Positions 8,102-16,999 of a stretch of DNA of 64,000 nt are shown here, piece after piece (the first letter of the stretch is position 1; every line of letters begins with the position of its first letter). The position numbers and the translations under genes are program-made. This stretch comes from Pseudonocardia sp. DSM 110487 (GTDB lineage Bacteria > Actinomycetota > Actinomycetes > Mycobacteriales > Pseudonocardiaceae), in assembly GCF_019468565.1 (NCBI RefSeq), contig NZ_CP080521.1:2542001-2606000 (forward strand), in the 5' to 3' direction. Below the pieces are notes generated by a model, which saw only the letters and a program-made list of their open reading frames with translations, made no database searches and had not been told where the DNA came from.

Positions 8102-9391
8102 CTACCCGCCCCCGAGCAGCGCGAGCGAGATCGCCGGGACGTAGGTCACCAGGAACAGCGCGGCAAGCAGCACGATGGCCGTCGGTATCGCCGCCCGCGC
8201 GACCTGCAGCACGGTCATTCCCGACATCCCGCTGGCCACGAACAGGTTCAGGCCCAATGGCGGCGTGACCATGCCGATCTCCAGGTTCATCACCATGATG
8301 ATCCCGAGGTGGATCGGGTCGACGCCGAGCTCGAGAGCGATCGGCAGCAGGATCGGGGCGATGATGAGGATCGCGCTGGACGTCTCCATGAAGCACCCGG
8401 CCACCAGCAGGATGACGTTGACGAGCAGCAGGAACGTCCACTTGTCGAGCTCGTAGCCCAGCAGCAGCTCGGTGATCTCACCCGGGATCCGCTCCGAGGT
8501 GAGCACGAACGAGAACAGGATCCCGTTGGCGATGATGAACATGATCATCGCGGAGGTGCGGGACGACGAGAGGAGGATCCCGCCGAGGTCCTTGAGGTCC
8601 AGCTCCTTGTAGACGAAGACGGACACGATGACCGCGTAGAACACGGCCATGGCGGCCGCCTCGGTCGGGGTGAACACGCCGCCGTAGATCCCGCCGAGCA
8701 CGAGTGCCGGAAGGGCGAGGCTCAGCACCGCGTCCCGGAGGGCACGGAGCTTCTCGGCCGTCGTCATGTCGATGGCGTGTTCGCCGGTGCCGTAGCCCTG
8801 TCGGCGGGAGATCACGAACACCAGGCCGAGCAGCATGAAGCCGGCGAGGAGGCCGGGGAGGATGCCGGCGACGAACAGGTCGCCGATCGACTCCTCCGTC
8901 GCGATCCCGTAGACGATCATCGGGATCGACGGCGGGATGAGGATGCCGAGCGAGCCGGACGTCGCGATCAGGCCGGTCGAGAACCGCTTCGGGTAACCGC
9001 TCGCGATCATCGCCGGGATGATCAGCGTGCCGACGGCGACCACCGTGGCCGGGCTGGACCCGGAGATGGCGGCGAAGAACATGCACGCCAGCACGCCGGT
9101 CATCGCCAGGCCGCCGCGGAAGTGGCCGACCACCGCGTTGCACGCGGTGATGAGCCGCCTGCTGATCCCGCCGCGGCTCATGATGCTCGCGGCGAGCACG
9201 AAGAAGGGGATCGCCATCAGCGGGAACGTGTTCAGGGAGTTGAACAGGCGCTCCGGCACCTGGGTGAGGGGGATCGTCGTGAAGTAGAAGAAGTAGGCGA
9301 ACGACGTCAGGCCCAGCGCCACTGCGATCGGGGTGGAGGAGAACAGCAGCGCGAAGAGGATGACGACCAGCGCGATCGAGGCCTCCGTCAC
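8102..9391 (-). CDS. dctM: TRAP transporter large permease (DctM)
   Basis: The 429-residue ion-coupled membrane subunit of a tripartite ATP-independent periplasmic transporter, normal length for DctM. About 11-12 hydrophobic segments are visible. Family signatures include SGSSPATVVAVGTLIIPAMI, GSLGILIPPSIPMIVYGIAT and the C-terminal half equivalent MVTPPLGLNLFVASGMSG. Start GTG 9391 overlaps the dctQ stop by four bases (GTGA). Read leftwards as the last gene of dctP-dctQ-dctM. The substrate is likely an organic acid; it cannot be assigned from sequence. Confidence 0.95.
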   Translation of the reverse strand: MTEASIALVVILFALLFSSTPIAVALGLTSFAYFFYFTTIPLTQVPERLFNSLNTFPLMAIPFFVLAASIMSRGGISRRLITACNAVVGHFRGGLAMTGVLACMFFAAISGSSPATVVAVGTLIIPAMIASGYPKRFSTGLIATSGSLGILIPPSIPMIVYGIATEESIGDLFVAGILPGLLAGFMLLGLVFVISRRQGYGTGEHAIDMTTAEKLRALRDAVLSLALPALVLGGIYGGVFTPTEAAAMAVFYAVIVSVFVYKELDLKDLGGILLSSSRTSAMIMFIIANGILFSFVLTSERIPGEITELLLGYELDKWTFLLLVNVILLVAGCFMETSSAILIIAPILLPIALELGVDPIHLGIIMVMNLEIGMVTPPLGLNLFVASGMSGMTVLQVARAAIPTAIVLLAALFLVTYVPAISLALLGGG

Positions 9392-9996
9392 CGGTCGTTC
9401 TCCTCGGGGTCGTCGCCGATCTCGCGGCGGGTCCGCTCGACGTCACGGACGTCGGTGCCCGAGGCCTCCGCCTCGATCTCGAGGAGCGAGCGGCGCGCCT
9501 CGGCGAAGGCGTCGACACCGCGCGCGTTGCGCACGAGGATCTCCAGCGCGCGCAGGAGCATCAGCGTCAGGCCGATGGGCACCGCCGCCTCCACCACCCA
9601 CAGCGGCAGCTTGAGCGATGGCGTGATCGTCGAGGTGGAGAACGGCTCGAACAGCAGCAGCCACGCGAAGAAGCCGATGCACACGAGGTACACGACGGTG
9701 ATGGCGGCGGCGAGGACGGCGAAAGCGCGCTTGCCGCGCGCCTTCAGGAAGGCGCCGAAGACGTCGACGTTGACGTGCTCGTTGTGCCGCAGCGTGATGA
9801 CGGCACCGAGGAAGGTCGAGTAGATGATCAAATAGATGATCGCCTCCTCGGACCAGAACAGGAAGATCCCGAAGAGGTACCGGAGCAGGACGGCGACGAT
9901 GGCGATGATCGTCGCCAGGCCGAGGGCCGACGCGGCGAGGACGTTCTCGATCCGCGTCAGCACCCGGTCGAATCGCTGCACCGAAGGGCGCTGCAC
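9388..9996 (-). CDS. dctQ: TRAP transporter small permease (DctQ)
   Basis: A 202-residue small membrane subunit with four hydrophobic helices. Signatures are the RYLFGIFLFWSEEAIIYLII segment and RHNEHVNVDVF, typical of DctQ. A charged C-terminal tail of about 45 residues (AEARRSLLEIEAEASGTDVR) extends beyond the usual end. GTG 9996 shares one base with the TAG stop of dctP, and its own stop overlaps dctM, so translation is coupled throughout the operon. DctQ bridges the binding protein and DctM in the membrane. Confidence 0.93.
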   Translation of the reverse strand: MQRPSVQRFDRVLTRIENVLAASALGLATIIAIVAVLLRYLFGIFLFWSEEAIIYLIIYSTFLGAVITLRHNEHVNVDVFGAFLKARGKRAFAVLAAAITVVYLVCIGFFAWLLLFEPFSTSTITPSLKLPLWVVEAAVPIGLTLMLLRALEILVRNARGVDAFAEARRSLLEIEAEASGTDVRDVERTRREIGDDPEENDR

Positions 9997-11051
9997 TACT
10001 GGGCGTTCTGCTGGGCGAGCAGGTCGTTGACGAGCTCGGGCCCGATGACGTCCGCGTACTGCTGCCAGACCGACGGCACCACGCGGTCCTTGAACGCCTT
10101 GCGCTCCTCCGCGGTCAGTTCGGTGATCGTCGTGGTGCCCGCCTGCTCGATGGTGGTGCGGGCGTCCTCGTTCAGCTTCGCGGCGACCTCACGGTTGTAG
10201 GTGCTGGCCTCGTCGGCCGACTCCTGGACGACGGTCTGGAGATCGGCGGGCAGGCTCTCGAAGAACTGGTTGTTGATCACCAGCACGTACCCGATGTAGC
10301 CGTGGTTCGAGGCGGTGATGTGGCGCTGCACCGTGTGCATGTTCTGCGACTCGATGTTCGAGTACGGGTTCTCCTGGCCGTCGACCACGCCCTGCTGGAG
10401 TGCGTTGTAGACCTCGGAGAACGCCATCGGGGTGGAGCTGGCGCCCCAGCTCTCGAACTGGCTGCGCAGCACGTCGGACGGCTGGATGCGGAAGCTCAGG
10501 CCGGCCAGCGACTCGGGCGTGCGCATCTCGGTGTTCGACGAGAGCTGCTTGAGGCCGTTGTCCCAGAGACCCATCACCTTGATGTTGTTGGCGGCGAGGG
10601 CCTCGTTCTCGTAGATCGCCTTGCCCGCCGCAGAGTCGGGGGAGACCACATTGGGGATGTCGTCAACCGTGTCGAACAGGAACGGCAGGTCGAGCACCTG
10701 CAGCGCCGGCGCGATCGTCGTGAACTTGGCGCTGGCGGGCGCCAGCATCTGGACGCTGTTCGACTGCAGGGCCTGCAGCTCGTCCTTGTCGCCGTAGAGC
10801 TCGGAGTTCGGGTAGACCTCGACGGTGATGCGGCCGCCCGAGCGCTGCTCGACGATCTCCTTGAACTTCACCGCGGCCTGGCCCTTCGGGGTCGCCGGGG
10901 TGACGACGTGCGAGAACTTGATCGTGAAGGTCTCGCCGCCCGCCGCATCGCCGCCACCCGCGCCCGCTCCGCGCATCCCGCACGCGGCCATGGCGACCGC
11001 CCCGATGAGCAGCAGCACCGCGAACTGAGCACGACGTCCTTGTCGTCCCAT
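9996..11051 (-). CDS. dctP: TRAP transporter substrate-binding lipoprotein (DctP)
   Basis: A 351-residue extracytoplasmic solute receptor. The N-terminus has a lipoprotein signal (LLLIGAVAMAACG, Cys at about 24). DctP-family features are FTIKFSHVVTPATPKGQAAV, the Arg-bearing RIQPSDVLRSQFESWGASST (carboxylate-binding region), and EVYNALQQGVVDGQENPYSN. Start ATG 11051 follows GGAAGG. It heads the dctPQM operon. DctP proteins bind C4-dicarboxylates, keto acids or similar acids; the ligand here is unassigned. The 192-bp upstream space contains a TCGATTG/CAATCGA inverted pair (11179-11185 and 11212-11218), possibly regulatory. Confidence 0.95.
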   Translation of the reverse strand: MGRQGRRAQFAVLLLIGAVAMAACGMRGAGAGGGDAAGGETFTIKFSHVVTPATPKGQAAVKFKEIVEQRSGGRITVEVYPNSELYGDKDELQALQSNSVQMLAPASAKFTTIAPALQVLDLPFLFDTVDDIPNVVSPDSAAGKAIYENEALAANNIKVMGLWDNGLKQLSSNTEMRTPESLAGLSFRIQPSDVLRSQFESWGASSTPMAFSEVYNALQQGVVDGQENPYSNIESQNMHTVQRHITASNHGYIGYVLVINNQFFESLPADLQTVVQESADEASTYNREVAAKLNEDARTTIEQAGTTTITELTAEERKAFKDRVVPSVWQQYADVIGPELVNDLLAQQNAQ

Positions 11052-11243
11052 GATGTCGTCCTTCCCCACGCCGGGCGGATCGAATGATCCGGATACTCGT
11101 GCAGGACATCCGGCTTGGGAAGGTCCCGTCGCTAACGGTCCGATCCCAGCTTCCCCGCCCGGTGGGCGCCAACTCACCTCGATTGCTCCATGTGACGCAC
11201 GATCGCTGGTTCAATCGATCAGGGGAGCACGAACGGGGGACGG

Positions 11244-14135
11244 ATGGCTGCGGATTGGTCGACGGACGTCGTCGCGGCGGTCGAGCGATGGGCCGCCGTC
11301 GAGGGCGGGCCGGGCCGCACCGCCACGTGGGTCGACCTCGGCACGGCGGTAGCGCACGGCGACGGCGACGGCCGGCTCGTGGTGGACGCGCGTGACCGGC
11401 GGGTCGCCGTCCTCGACGCATGGCTCGCCGGCGCGCAGGGGCCCGAGCGCGAGCGGGTCCACCCGGTCGACGAGCTGCGCGACGAGGCCGGGGTGCTCGT
11501 CGTGCGTCCGTCGGTGGACGGCGTGCCGGAGCAGGGCACACACCTGTGGGGGCAGGCAGTACCCGTCGTCGGTTCGCTCCTCGACGGGCTGCGCGCCGCC
11601 GGGCCTGCGCCACTGGCGCAGGCACTCGCCGAGAAGCGGCCGGCCGGGAAGCCCACCTCGGAGGCGAAGGCACAGGGGCTCGACGACGAGCAGGTCGAGG
11701 CGTTCCGCGCGTGCCTGAGTCCCGGTCTCCGGCTGGTCTGGGCTCCGCCGGGCACCGGAAGGACCCGGGTGCTGGCGCGCGCGATCGAGGCGCTGGTGCA
11801 CGACGGCAAGCGGGTGCTGCTCGTCTCGACGGTCGACGAGCTGCTGGATGCCGTCACCGAGCAAATGTCACTGGAGCAGGGGGCCGCTGTCCGGATCGGG
11901 TGGGGGCCCGTTGCCGCCGAGGCGTCCCGAGAGGTGGACGAGGAGTGCGCCGCCGTCGCCACCGAGCTGCGGACGATCGAGGCGCTCGCCCCCGAGGCCG
12001 AGCGGCTCCGTGCCGATCTCGGCGACTTCGACGAGCCCGCCTACCGCGTCGCCGTCGCCCGCATCGTCGCCGGTCGCGCCCTCGAGGAGCTCCGACTACG
12101 GCTGCGGGACGCCGAGGCCGCGGCCGACGTGGCGCGGCGGGGGGTCGTCGTCGCGGCCACCGAGCTGCGGGAGGCGCTCGACGCGCAAGCCGCGATGGCC
12201 CCGGTGCGGGATGCGCTGGAACACCACCGGCTCGCGGTCGAGGGCCTCGCCGCGCTCGCGCAGCGGCAGCGAGCCCTCGAGGAGGAGCGCGACACGGTCA
12301 CCGCGCCGGAGACGCCGGGCCGGCGCGCGCGCCGGGAGCACCGCCGCCTCGTCGAGGTCGCCGAGGCGGAGCTGCGACGCTTCACCGGCGCGGCGGCGGA
12401 GGGGCGGCGGCGCTGGCTGGACGTGCTGTTGCGGGCGCGCGACGTGATCGGTGAGCACACCCAGTCCGAGGTCGACGACGCCGACCAGCGTGCCGCGAAC
12501 GCCGAGGACCTGGTGGCAGCCGCCCACGAGGGGTTCCGGGAGGTCCGTGAGCTCCTTCTCAGGATCCGCGGCGAGATCGACGCCGCCGAGGCGCGCGGGC
12601 AGCCCACCGAGGACGATCACCGGCTCGTCGTCGACACCGAGGCGCGCGGGCTGCCCGGCCTGCATGCCCGCCTGCAGGAGTTGGTGGGCCGGCTGAACGG
12701 GGTGGCGGCGCTCGACGCGCGCTACCGCGAGCTGGTCGACCGGGCCCGGGAGCTGCGCGCCGACGCCGAGGCGCGGCTCGTCCGCGAGGCGCGGGTCGTC
12801 GCGACGACGCTCACCCGGTCCCGCGTCCACCCCGCGCTCGCCGACGCCACGTTCGACGCCGTCCTCGTCGACGAGGCCGGTGCCACGCCGCTGGCCGAGG
12901 TCCTGCTCGCGCTGTGCCGGGCCACGACCACGGCCGTGGTGTTCGGCGACTTCCTGCAGTCCGGGCCCGCGGTGCCGGACGACCCGGACACGGGCTTCCA
13001 GCGGTGGGTCCGGGCCACCTGCTTCTCGCACCTGGGGATCGAGGCTCCGGCCGACCTCGACGCCCGCGAGGGCTGCATGGCGCTCACGCACCAGTCCCGG
13101 TTCGGCGCCGGCCTGCGCACGCTGGCCGACGAGACGCTCTACGAGCGGCTGCGCAGCGCCCCTGATGCCGCCGAGCCGCACACCGACATCGTGTTGATCG
13201 ATGTCTCCACGATCCCGGAACTCGCCGCGGCCCGCCCCGGGGCTGTTGACGGGAGGTGGTCGGCGGCCGGTGCCGTGCTGGCCCGTGCGCTCGCGGAACG
13301 GCATCTGCGTGACGGACCGGTCGGCATCGTCGCCCCTGACGTCGTGCAGGCGGACGTCACGCTGGCCGCGCTCCGGGATCGCGGCCTGGTCGGTGGCGTC
13401 GCGATCGGCCCCCTGCCGGCGTTGCACGGCCGCGAGTTCTCGACGGTCGTCTTCGATCTCGCAGCGGGAGATCACGGGCCACGCACGCTCGGCGCAGGCA
13501 TCACCATGGCCCGGGACCGGCTGTACCTCATAGCCGACGGGGTGGACGGCCCGCTCCGGGCGGCCGTCGAGCGCGGTGACGTCCGGACGTGGAGTGCCGC
13601 CGCGTTGCTGGGCACCGCGGAGCCGCCCGCCGACGATCGGACGTTCACCGAGGTGCGCGAGCTGCTCCGGACCGATGTTGACGACGGGCGAGACCTGGAA
13701 GGGTGCCTCACCGCGGCACAGCGGTCGGTGTGGATGTGGGCGCCGTGGCCGGGGGAGGTCGACGCGCCGCTGCGGCACGCCGCCGATCGCGGGGTGCGGG
13801 TGCGCGTGTTCGCCCGAACCCGCGAGGACGCCGCGGCGGGCACCGTCATCAGATCCGACCACGGTCACGGCGGGATCGTCGTCGTCGACGAGCAGGTGGT
13901 GCTCCTCGGAGCAGGGGAGCGCACGATCGCGATGACCGGGACGGCGTTCGCCGGCCGACTGCTCGCCGAGCTGCAGGCGGAGTGGACCGGCGAGCCTCGG
14001 ACGTGCGGCGGGTGCGGCGAGCCCCTGGAAGTCCGGCGGGGCGGTACCGCGGACGTCCAGTGGCAGTGCCCCGGATGCCACGTCGGCATCCCCGAGCAAC
14101 GGCACGAGGCAGCGGCGAGCCCGGCGGTCAGCTGA
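11244..14135 (+). CDS. UPF1/DNA2-like SF1 helicase-related protein with degenerate PLD and zinc ribbon
   Basis: A 963-residue multi-domain protein. Residues about 150-790 form a superfamily 1B (AAA_11/AAA_12, DNA2/NAM7-like) core. The Walker A region reads APPGTGRTRV at 167-176, with Arg173 where Lys is expected. Walker B is VLVDEAGA (540-547), followed by VVFGDFLQSGP, HQSRFG, LHGREFSTVVFDL and GITMARDRLYLI. Residues about 230-520 are an Ala/Glu/Arg-rich coiled-coil insertion. Residues about 800-890 resemble a phospholipase-D-like (PLDc_2) nuclease domain with the HxK motif eroded (HGHGGIVVVDEQVVLLG). The C-terminus has a Cys4 zinc ribbon (CGGCGEP, CPGCH). ATG 11244 is preceded by a purine-rich stretch. 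The eroded residues suggest a binding or regulatory rather than catalytic role. Confidence 0.85.
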   Translation: MAADWSTDVVAAVERWAAVEGGPGRTATWVDLGTAVAHGDGDGRLVVDARDRRVAVLDAWLAGAQGPERERVHPVDELRDEAGVLVVRPSVDGVPEQGTHLWGQAVPVVGSLLDGLRAAGPAPLAQALAEKRPAGKPTSEAKAQGLDDEQVEAFRACLSPGLRLVWAPPGTGRTRVLARAIEALVHDGKRVLLVSTVDELLDAVTEQMSLEQGAAVRIGWGPVAAEASREVDEECAAVATELRTIEALAPEAERLRADLGDFDEPAYRVAVARIVAGRALEELRLRLRDAEAAADVARRGVVVAATELREALDAQAAMAPVRDALEHHRLAVEGLAALAQRQRALEEERDTVTAPETPGRRARREHRRLVEVAEAELRRFTGAAAEGRRRWLDVLLRARDVIGEHTQSEVDDADQRAANAEDLVAAAHEGFREVRELLLRIRGEIDAAEARGQPTEDDHRLVVDTEARGLPGLHARLQELVGRLNGVAALDARYRELVDRARELRADAEARLVREARVVATTLTRSRVHPALADATFDAVLVDEAGATPLAEVLLALCRATTTAVVFGDFLQSGPAVPDDPDTGFQRWVRATCFSHLGIEAPADLDAREGCMALTHQSRFGAGLRTLADETLYERLRSAPDAAEPHTDIVLIDVSTIPELAAARPGAVDGRWSAAGAVLARALAERHLRDGPVGIVAPDVVQADVTLAALRDRGLVGGVAIGPLPALHGREFSTVVFDLAAGDHGPRTLGAGITMARDRLYLIADGVDGPLRAAVERGDVRTWSAAALLGTAEPPADDRTFTEVRELLRTDVDDGRDLEGCLTAAQRSVWMWAPWPGEVDAPLRHAADRGVRVRVFARTREDAAAGTVIRSDHGHGGIVVVDEQVVLLGAGERTIAMTGTAFAGRLLAELQAEWTGEPRTCGGCGEPLEVRRGGTADVQWQCPGCHVGIPEQRHEAAASPAVS

Positions 14136-15144
14136 CGACGTCGTCCCGGGCGGCCGTCACCGTTGCGGCGAGGTCCTCGAGCACGGCGGCGAAGCCGCCT
14201 GCGGACAGGCGCGCCTCGGCGCTCCACCTCCCGACCTGGCCGGCCTGCACCGCGGGCAGTGCGATCCAGGTGGGGTAGGCGGTGAGCTGGTCGGGCTGCA
14301 GGCTGAACGCGCGGGTGTCGTGGAGGATGAGGTCCGCCGGGTACCGGCCGGCCTGCTCCCAGCTCAGGGTCTCGTAGTACTGCTCGCCGCCGTCGGGCTC
14401 CACGAGGTCCAGGCCGAGCGCGCGGAAGCTGAGCAGGTCCGGGAACTGGCTCGGCCGGGCGATCGACAGGCCTTCGGAGTCGGCGTAGGTCACCAGGACG
14501 CGCAGGTTCGGCTTGGCCGCGACGGCGGTCCGCGCGGCGGTGGTGGCCTGGTTGAGCCGCACCCTGGCGTTCATCAGCTCCGGGGTGTGGGTGTCGGCGC
14601 CGAGCAGCCGGGCGAACCGCTCGTAGCCCGCGACGATCTGCTCGGCCGGTGCGCCGTAGCCCTCGAGCGCCACGAGCGGCGCGATCCCCGTGACGCGGTC
14701 GACGGCGTCGTCCCCGATCACCCACATGACGTTCGGGCTGGTCATGCCCGTGACGACCAGGTCGGGCCGGAACGCGGCCAGCGCCTCGAAATCGAGGGCG
14801 TCGTAGCCCTCACCGGCCGATCCGACCGAGGTCAGATCGATGCCGCCGACTGTGCTGTCCGGGGAGCCGTCCTCGCGGCGCTGCGGCCCGAAGATCCCGA
14901 CAGGGCGGACGCCGTAGTCCCAGAGGACCGCCGCTACGCCCGCGTACGCGACGACCCGCTCGGGGCGCCGCGGGAGTTCCACCTTCACCCCACGCGCATC
15001 GGTGAAGCTCCAGCCCGGTGCCGGGGCCGCGGGCGTGGCCGCCTCGTCGGAGCCGCAGGCGGGAAGGCCCAGCAGTGCGCCGAGGGCGGCCGAACCGGCG
15101 AACAACCGGCGCCGGCTGATGCCGGCGGCGTGCGTCGTGACCAC
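14128..15144 (-). CDS. Iron-siderophore-type ABC substrate-binding lipoprotein (FepB-like)
   Basis: A 338-residue exported binding protein. The N-terminus has a twin-arginine motif (SRRRLFAG) and a lipobox LPAC (Cys at about 30). The periplasmic-binding-protein fold shows RGVKVELPRRPERVVAYAGV, FRPDLVVTGMTS and the C-terminal lobe YPADLILHDTRAF. Such proteins bind ferric siderophores, heme or cobalamin. No permease or ATPase gene is adjacent, so it must share a transporter encoded elsewhere. It diverges from another binding protein gene. An imperfect iron-regulator-like box overlaps its promoter region. Start GTG 15144. The 3' end overlaps the convergent helicase gene by 8 bp. Confidence 0.9.
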   Translation of the reverse strand: MVTTHAAGISRRRLFAGSAALGALLGLPACGSDEAATPAAPAPGWSFTDARGVKVELPRRPERVVAYAGVAAVLWDYGVRPVGIFGPQRREDGSPDSTVGGIDLTSVGSAGEGYDALDFEALAAFRPDLVVTGMTSPNVMWVIGDDAVDRVTGIAPLVALEGYGAPAEQIVAGYERFARLLGADTHTPELMNARVRLNQATTAARTAVAAKPNLRVLVTYADSEGLSIARPSQFPDLLSFRALGLDLVEPDGGEQYYETLSWEQAGRYPADLILHDTRAFSLQPDQLTAYPTWIALPAVQAGQVGRWSAEARLSAGGFAAVLEDLAATVTAARDDVVS

Positions 15145-15164
15145 GGGTGACCTCCGGGGTTCAT

Positions 15165-15183
15165 GCTGGGTTGCCTACCCTAA
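15165..15183 (-). promoter_or_regulatory. IdeR/DmdR-like iron box candidate
   Basis: On the minus strand the sequence is TTAGGGTAGGCAACCCAGC, which matches the IdeR/DmdR consensus TTAGGTTAGGCTAACCTAA at 13 of 19 positions by my count. It lies 21 bp upstream of the FepB-like start. The second half is weak, so iron control is only suggested. Confidence 0.4.
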
Positions 15184-15214
15184 GTTGCGGGAGCGATCAT
15201 GGAAAGCCTGGAAT

Positions 15215-15235
15215 TTAGTGACCTGTGGTAACTAA
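15215..15235. promoter_or_regulatory. Palindrome before second binding protein
   Basis: TTAGTGACCTGTGGTAACTAA is a 21-bp imperfect palindrome (TTAGT/ACTAA ends, TGACC/GGTAA inside) ending 9 bp before the GTG of the next gene. It is a candidate operator for the divergent binding-protein pair. Confidence 0.45.
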
Positions 15236-15244
15236 TGTGGGAGC

Positions 15245-16135
15245 GTGACCTTGCTGCGACGTCGGACGCTGCTGGGATACGCAATCGGCGCGGTCGTCGC
15301 CGGCTGTGCCGGGCCTCCACCATCGGCGTCAGAGCGGACCGTCGATTCCGCGCACGGACCGATCGCGGTCCCCGAGCGCGCCGAACGGGTCGTCTGCCTG
15401 GATCTGTCCAAGATCCAGCGCATGCTGGACGTCGGTTGCGTGCCGATCGGTGTGCTCGACGGCTGGCAGCCGGTCGCCGAGCACGCCGCGTGGTACGCGT
15501 CCGTCGCGCGGACCGGCACCCAGTCCGCTCCCGACGTCGAGGCGATCGCCGCGCTGCGTCCCGACCTCGTACTCGGCAGCCCTCAGGGAGTCGACGACGC
15601 GCTCTACGGCCGTCTGTCCGCGCTCGCCCCGACCGTCGTGCTGGCGGCCCGCGGGCTCGGCGCGGGCTGGAAGGAACTGTCCGAGGCGGATGCCATTGCC
15701 GCGGGCCGGCAGGACGGCCTTGCGGCTGTCCGCGAGCGCTACCTGGGTCGGGTCGCCGAGCTGCGCACGACGCGTGCCGCGGCGCTGCGGGAGCGTTGGA
15801 TCGGCTTCTACGGGATCCCCGGCGGTGCCTACGCCCTCCTGCCCGAGTCGGGCCCCGGCGTCGTGCTCACCGACCTCGGTGTTCCGCCGGTCGGGCAGGT
15901 GAGCGGGATCTTCCAGGAGGTGTCGTACGAGGAGCTCGGCCGCTACGCGGGCGCCGGCCTCGTGCTGCTCGATGCCCAGGCCGACGGCTCCCTCACGCCG
16001 CCGACCGCCGCGCTGCGTGCGCAGCCCACGTTCGCCTCACTCGCGGACAGGGCCGTGGCCGCCTCGCACCTGCTCGTCTTCTCCTACGGGGAGGCGCTCG
16101 CCCTGCTGGATCAGCTCGACGTCGCGCTGCGGTGA
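15245..16135 (+). CDS. Iron-siderophore-type ABC substrate-binding lipoprotein (FhuD-like)
   Basis: A 296-residue binding protein divergent from the FepB-like gene. The N-terminus has Arg residues, a hydrophobic segment and lipobox VVAGC (Cys at about 21). Fold markers are HGPIAVPERAERVVCLDLSK, LRPDLVLGS and the C-terminal FASLADRAVAASHLLVFSYG. Sequence similarity to its neighbour is low, so the two probably bind different siderophore-type ligands. No local permease or ATPase. GTG 15245 is chosen because it precedes MTLLRRRTLLG, a normal signal start. Its 3' end overlaps the convergent TIGR02206 gene by 25 bp. Confidence 0.88.
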   Translation: MTLLRRRTLLGYAIGAVVAGCAGPPPSASERTVDSAHGPIAVPERAERVVCLDLSKIQRMLDVGCVPIGVLDGWQPVAEHAAWYASVARTGTQSAPDVEAIAALRPDLVLGSPQGVDDALYGRLSALAPTVVLAARGLGAGWKELSEADAIAAGRQDGLAAVRERYLGRVAELRTTRAAALRERWIGFYGIPGGAYALLPESGPGVVLTDLGVPPVGQVSGIFQEVSYEELGRYAGAGLVLLDAQADGSLTPPTAALRAQPTFASLADRAVAASHLLVFSYGEALALLDQLDVALR

Positions 16136-16833
16136 GTGGCCGACCGGGTCCACGGCCAGGTCAGCAACGCCCACGCGCCGAGCCCGACCACGAGTTCGAC
16201 ACCGAGGTACCACGGCCATTCCCCCATGAGATCGAGGAGCGAGGGATTGTCCGGCCTCCTGCTGACGAACAGGTAGTTGGTGCCGGCGGCCTCGTTGAAC
16301 GCCAGCATCGCGAGACCCCAGGCGACCGTGACCGCGGCGGCGATGGCGAAGCCGCGCCAGGTCGGCCGCATCCCGGCCCACCAGGTCAGGTACACGGCCG
16401 CCCATACCACGAGCAGGTGCTGCCCCCAGAAGCTGACGAAGTCGATGCTCAGTGCCTCCGGGCCCTCGAGGGCCGGCGTGATGAGCGCCTGCGGGACCAG
16501 CGTGAGTCCCCAGTAGTAGGTCAGCGCGTAGGCCCAGTGCCGCTGGGACCACAGCGCGTAGGCGGCCGCCATCCAGGCGAGGTCCGAGATCTGGAACGGG
16601 AGCGAGTGCTCGATGTCGAACCGGGCAGGCGACAGGTCGTAGACCAGGATCGGAACGTGGAAGGCGACCAGAACGAGGGCGAGCACACGGCCGACCGTCC
16701 GGACGGCGGGCGTGCCCCGGTAGCGGGAGCCCAGCACGGCGAGGACGAGTACGCCAACGGCCAGGACGATCAGGACGATCCAGTGGGAGGCGCCGTAGGC
16801 GGCGAACGATCGCTGTGCCGCCAGCGGGTTCAC
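16111..16833 (-). CDS. TIGR02206 family integral membrane protein
   Basis: A 240-residue protein with six to seven hydrophobic helices and family markers FAAYGASHWIVLIVLAVGVL, YDLSPARFDIEHSLPFQISD (conserved LPLxxCD-like segment), and YYWGLTLVPQALITPAL. YwaF/TIGR02206 proteins are small multi-helix membrane proteins of unknown function. GTG 16833 is the start. Overlapping convergent neighbour; the upstream space carries the promoter of the sulfur transporter leader. Confidence 0.88.
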   Translation of the reverse strand: MNPLAAQRSFAAYGASHWIVLIVLAVGVLVLAVLGSRYRGTPAVRTVGRVLALVLVAFHVPILVYDLSPARFDIEHSLPFQISDLAWMAAAYALWSQRHWAYALTYYWGLTLVPQALITPALEGPEALSIDFVSFWGQHLLVVWAAVYLTWWAGMRPTWRGFAIAAAVTVAWGLAMLAFNEAAGTNYLFVSRRPDNPSLLDLMGEWPWYLGVELVVGLGAWALLTWPWTRSATHRSATSS

Positions 16834-16882
16834 CGATCCAGGCTAGTACCCCTGCGCCGGTGCGGTGAGCCGCGCGAGAAGT

Positions 16883-16888
16883 TAGCCT
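16883..16888 (+). promoter_or_regulatory. -10 element of a leaderless transcript
   Basis: TAGCCT at 16883-16888 fits the actinobacterial TANNNT -10 pattern. Its last T is exactly seven bases before G16895, so transcription would begin at the GTG of the leader peptide. It lies in the dyad TTAGCCTAGGCAA (16882-16894), which could also bind a regulator. Confidence 0.5.
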
Positions 16889-16894
16889 AGGCAA

Positions 16895-16960
16895 GTGATC
16901 CTCACGCGTCGGCGCCACGTCGACCACTGCACGCAGCGCGCGGCGGCCTGTCGACCCTGA
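16895..16960 (+). CDS. Putative sulfur-responsive leader peptide
   Basis: A 21-codon ORF reading MILTRRRHVDHCTQRAAACR then Pro and stop. The RRRHVD signature followed by Cys is typical of the actinobacterial putative leader peptides placed before sulfur-assimilation and cysteine genes. Two Cys codons (residues 12 and 19) would let ribosome progress report Cys-tRNA supply. The GTG start coincides with the predicted transcription start, so it is probably leaderless. The stop is 39 nt before the YeeE/YedE start, with GAGG in between. Too short for ordinary gene callers; assigned from motif and context. Confidence 0.7.
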   Translation: MILTRRRHVDHCTQRAAACRP

Positions 16961-16999
16961 CGACCCGCCGGCCCACCCCTGCGTACCCGAGGTTTCGTC

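Noticed and set aside
12096..14105. Long antisense frame opposite the helicase gene
   Set aside because: High GC keeps antisense frames open; the translation is low-complexity and the sense strand has recognisable helicase motifs.
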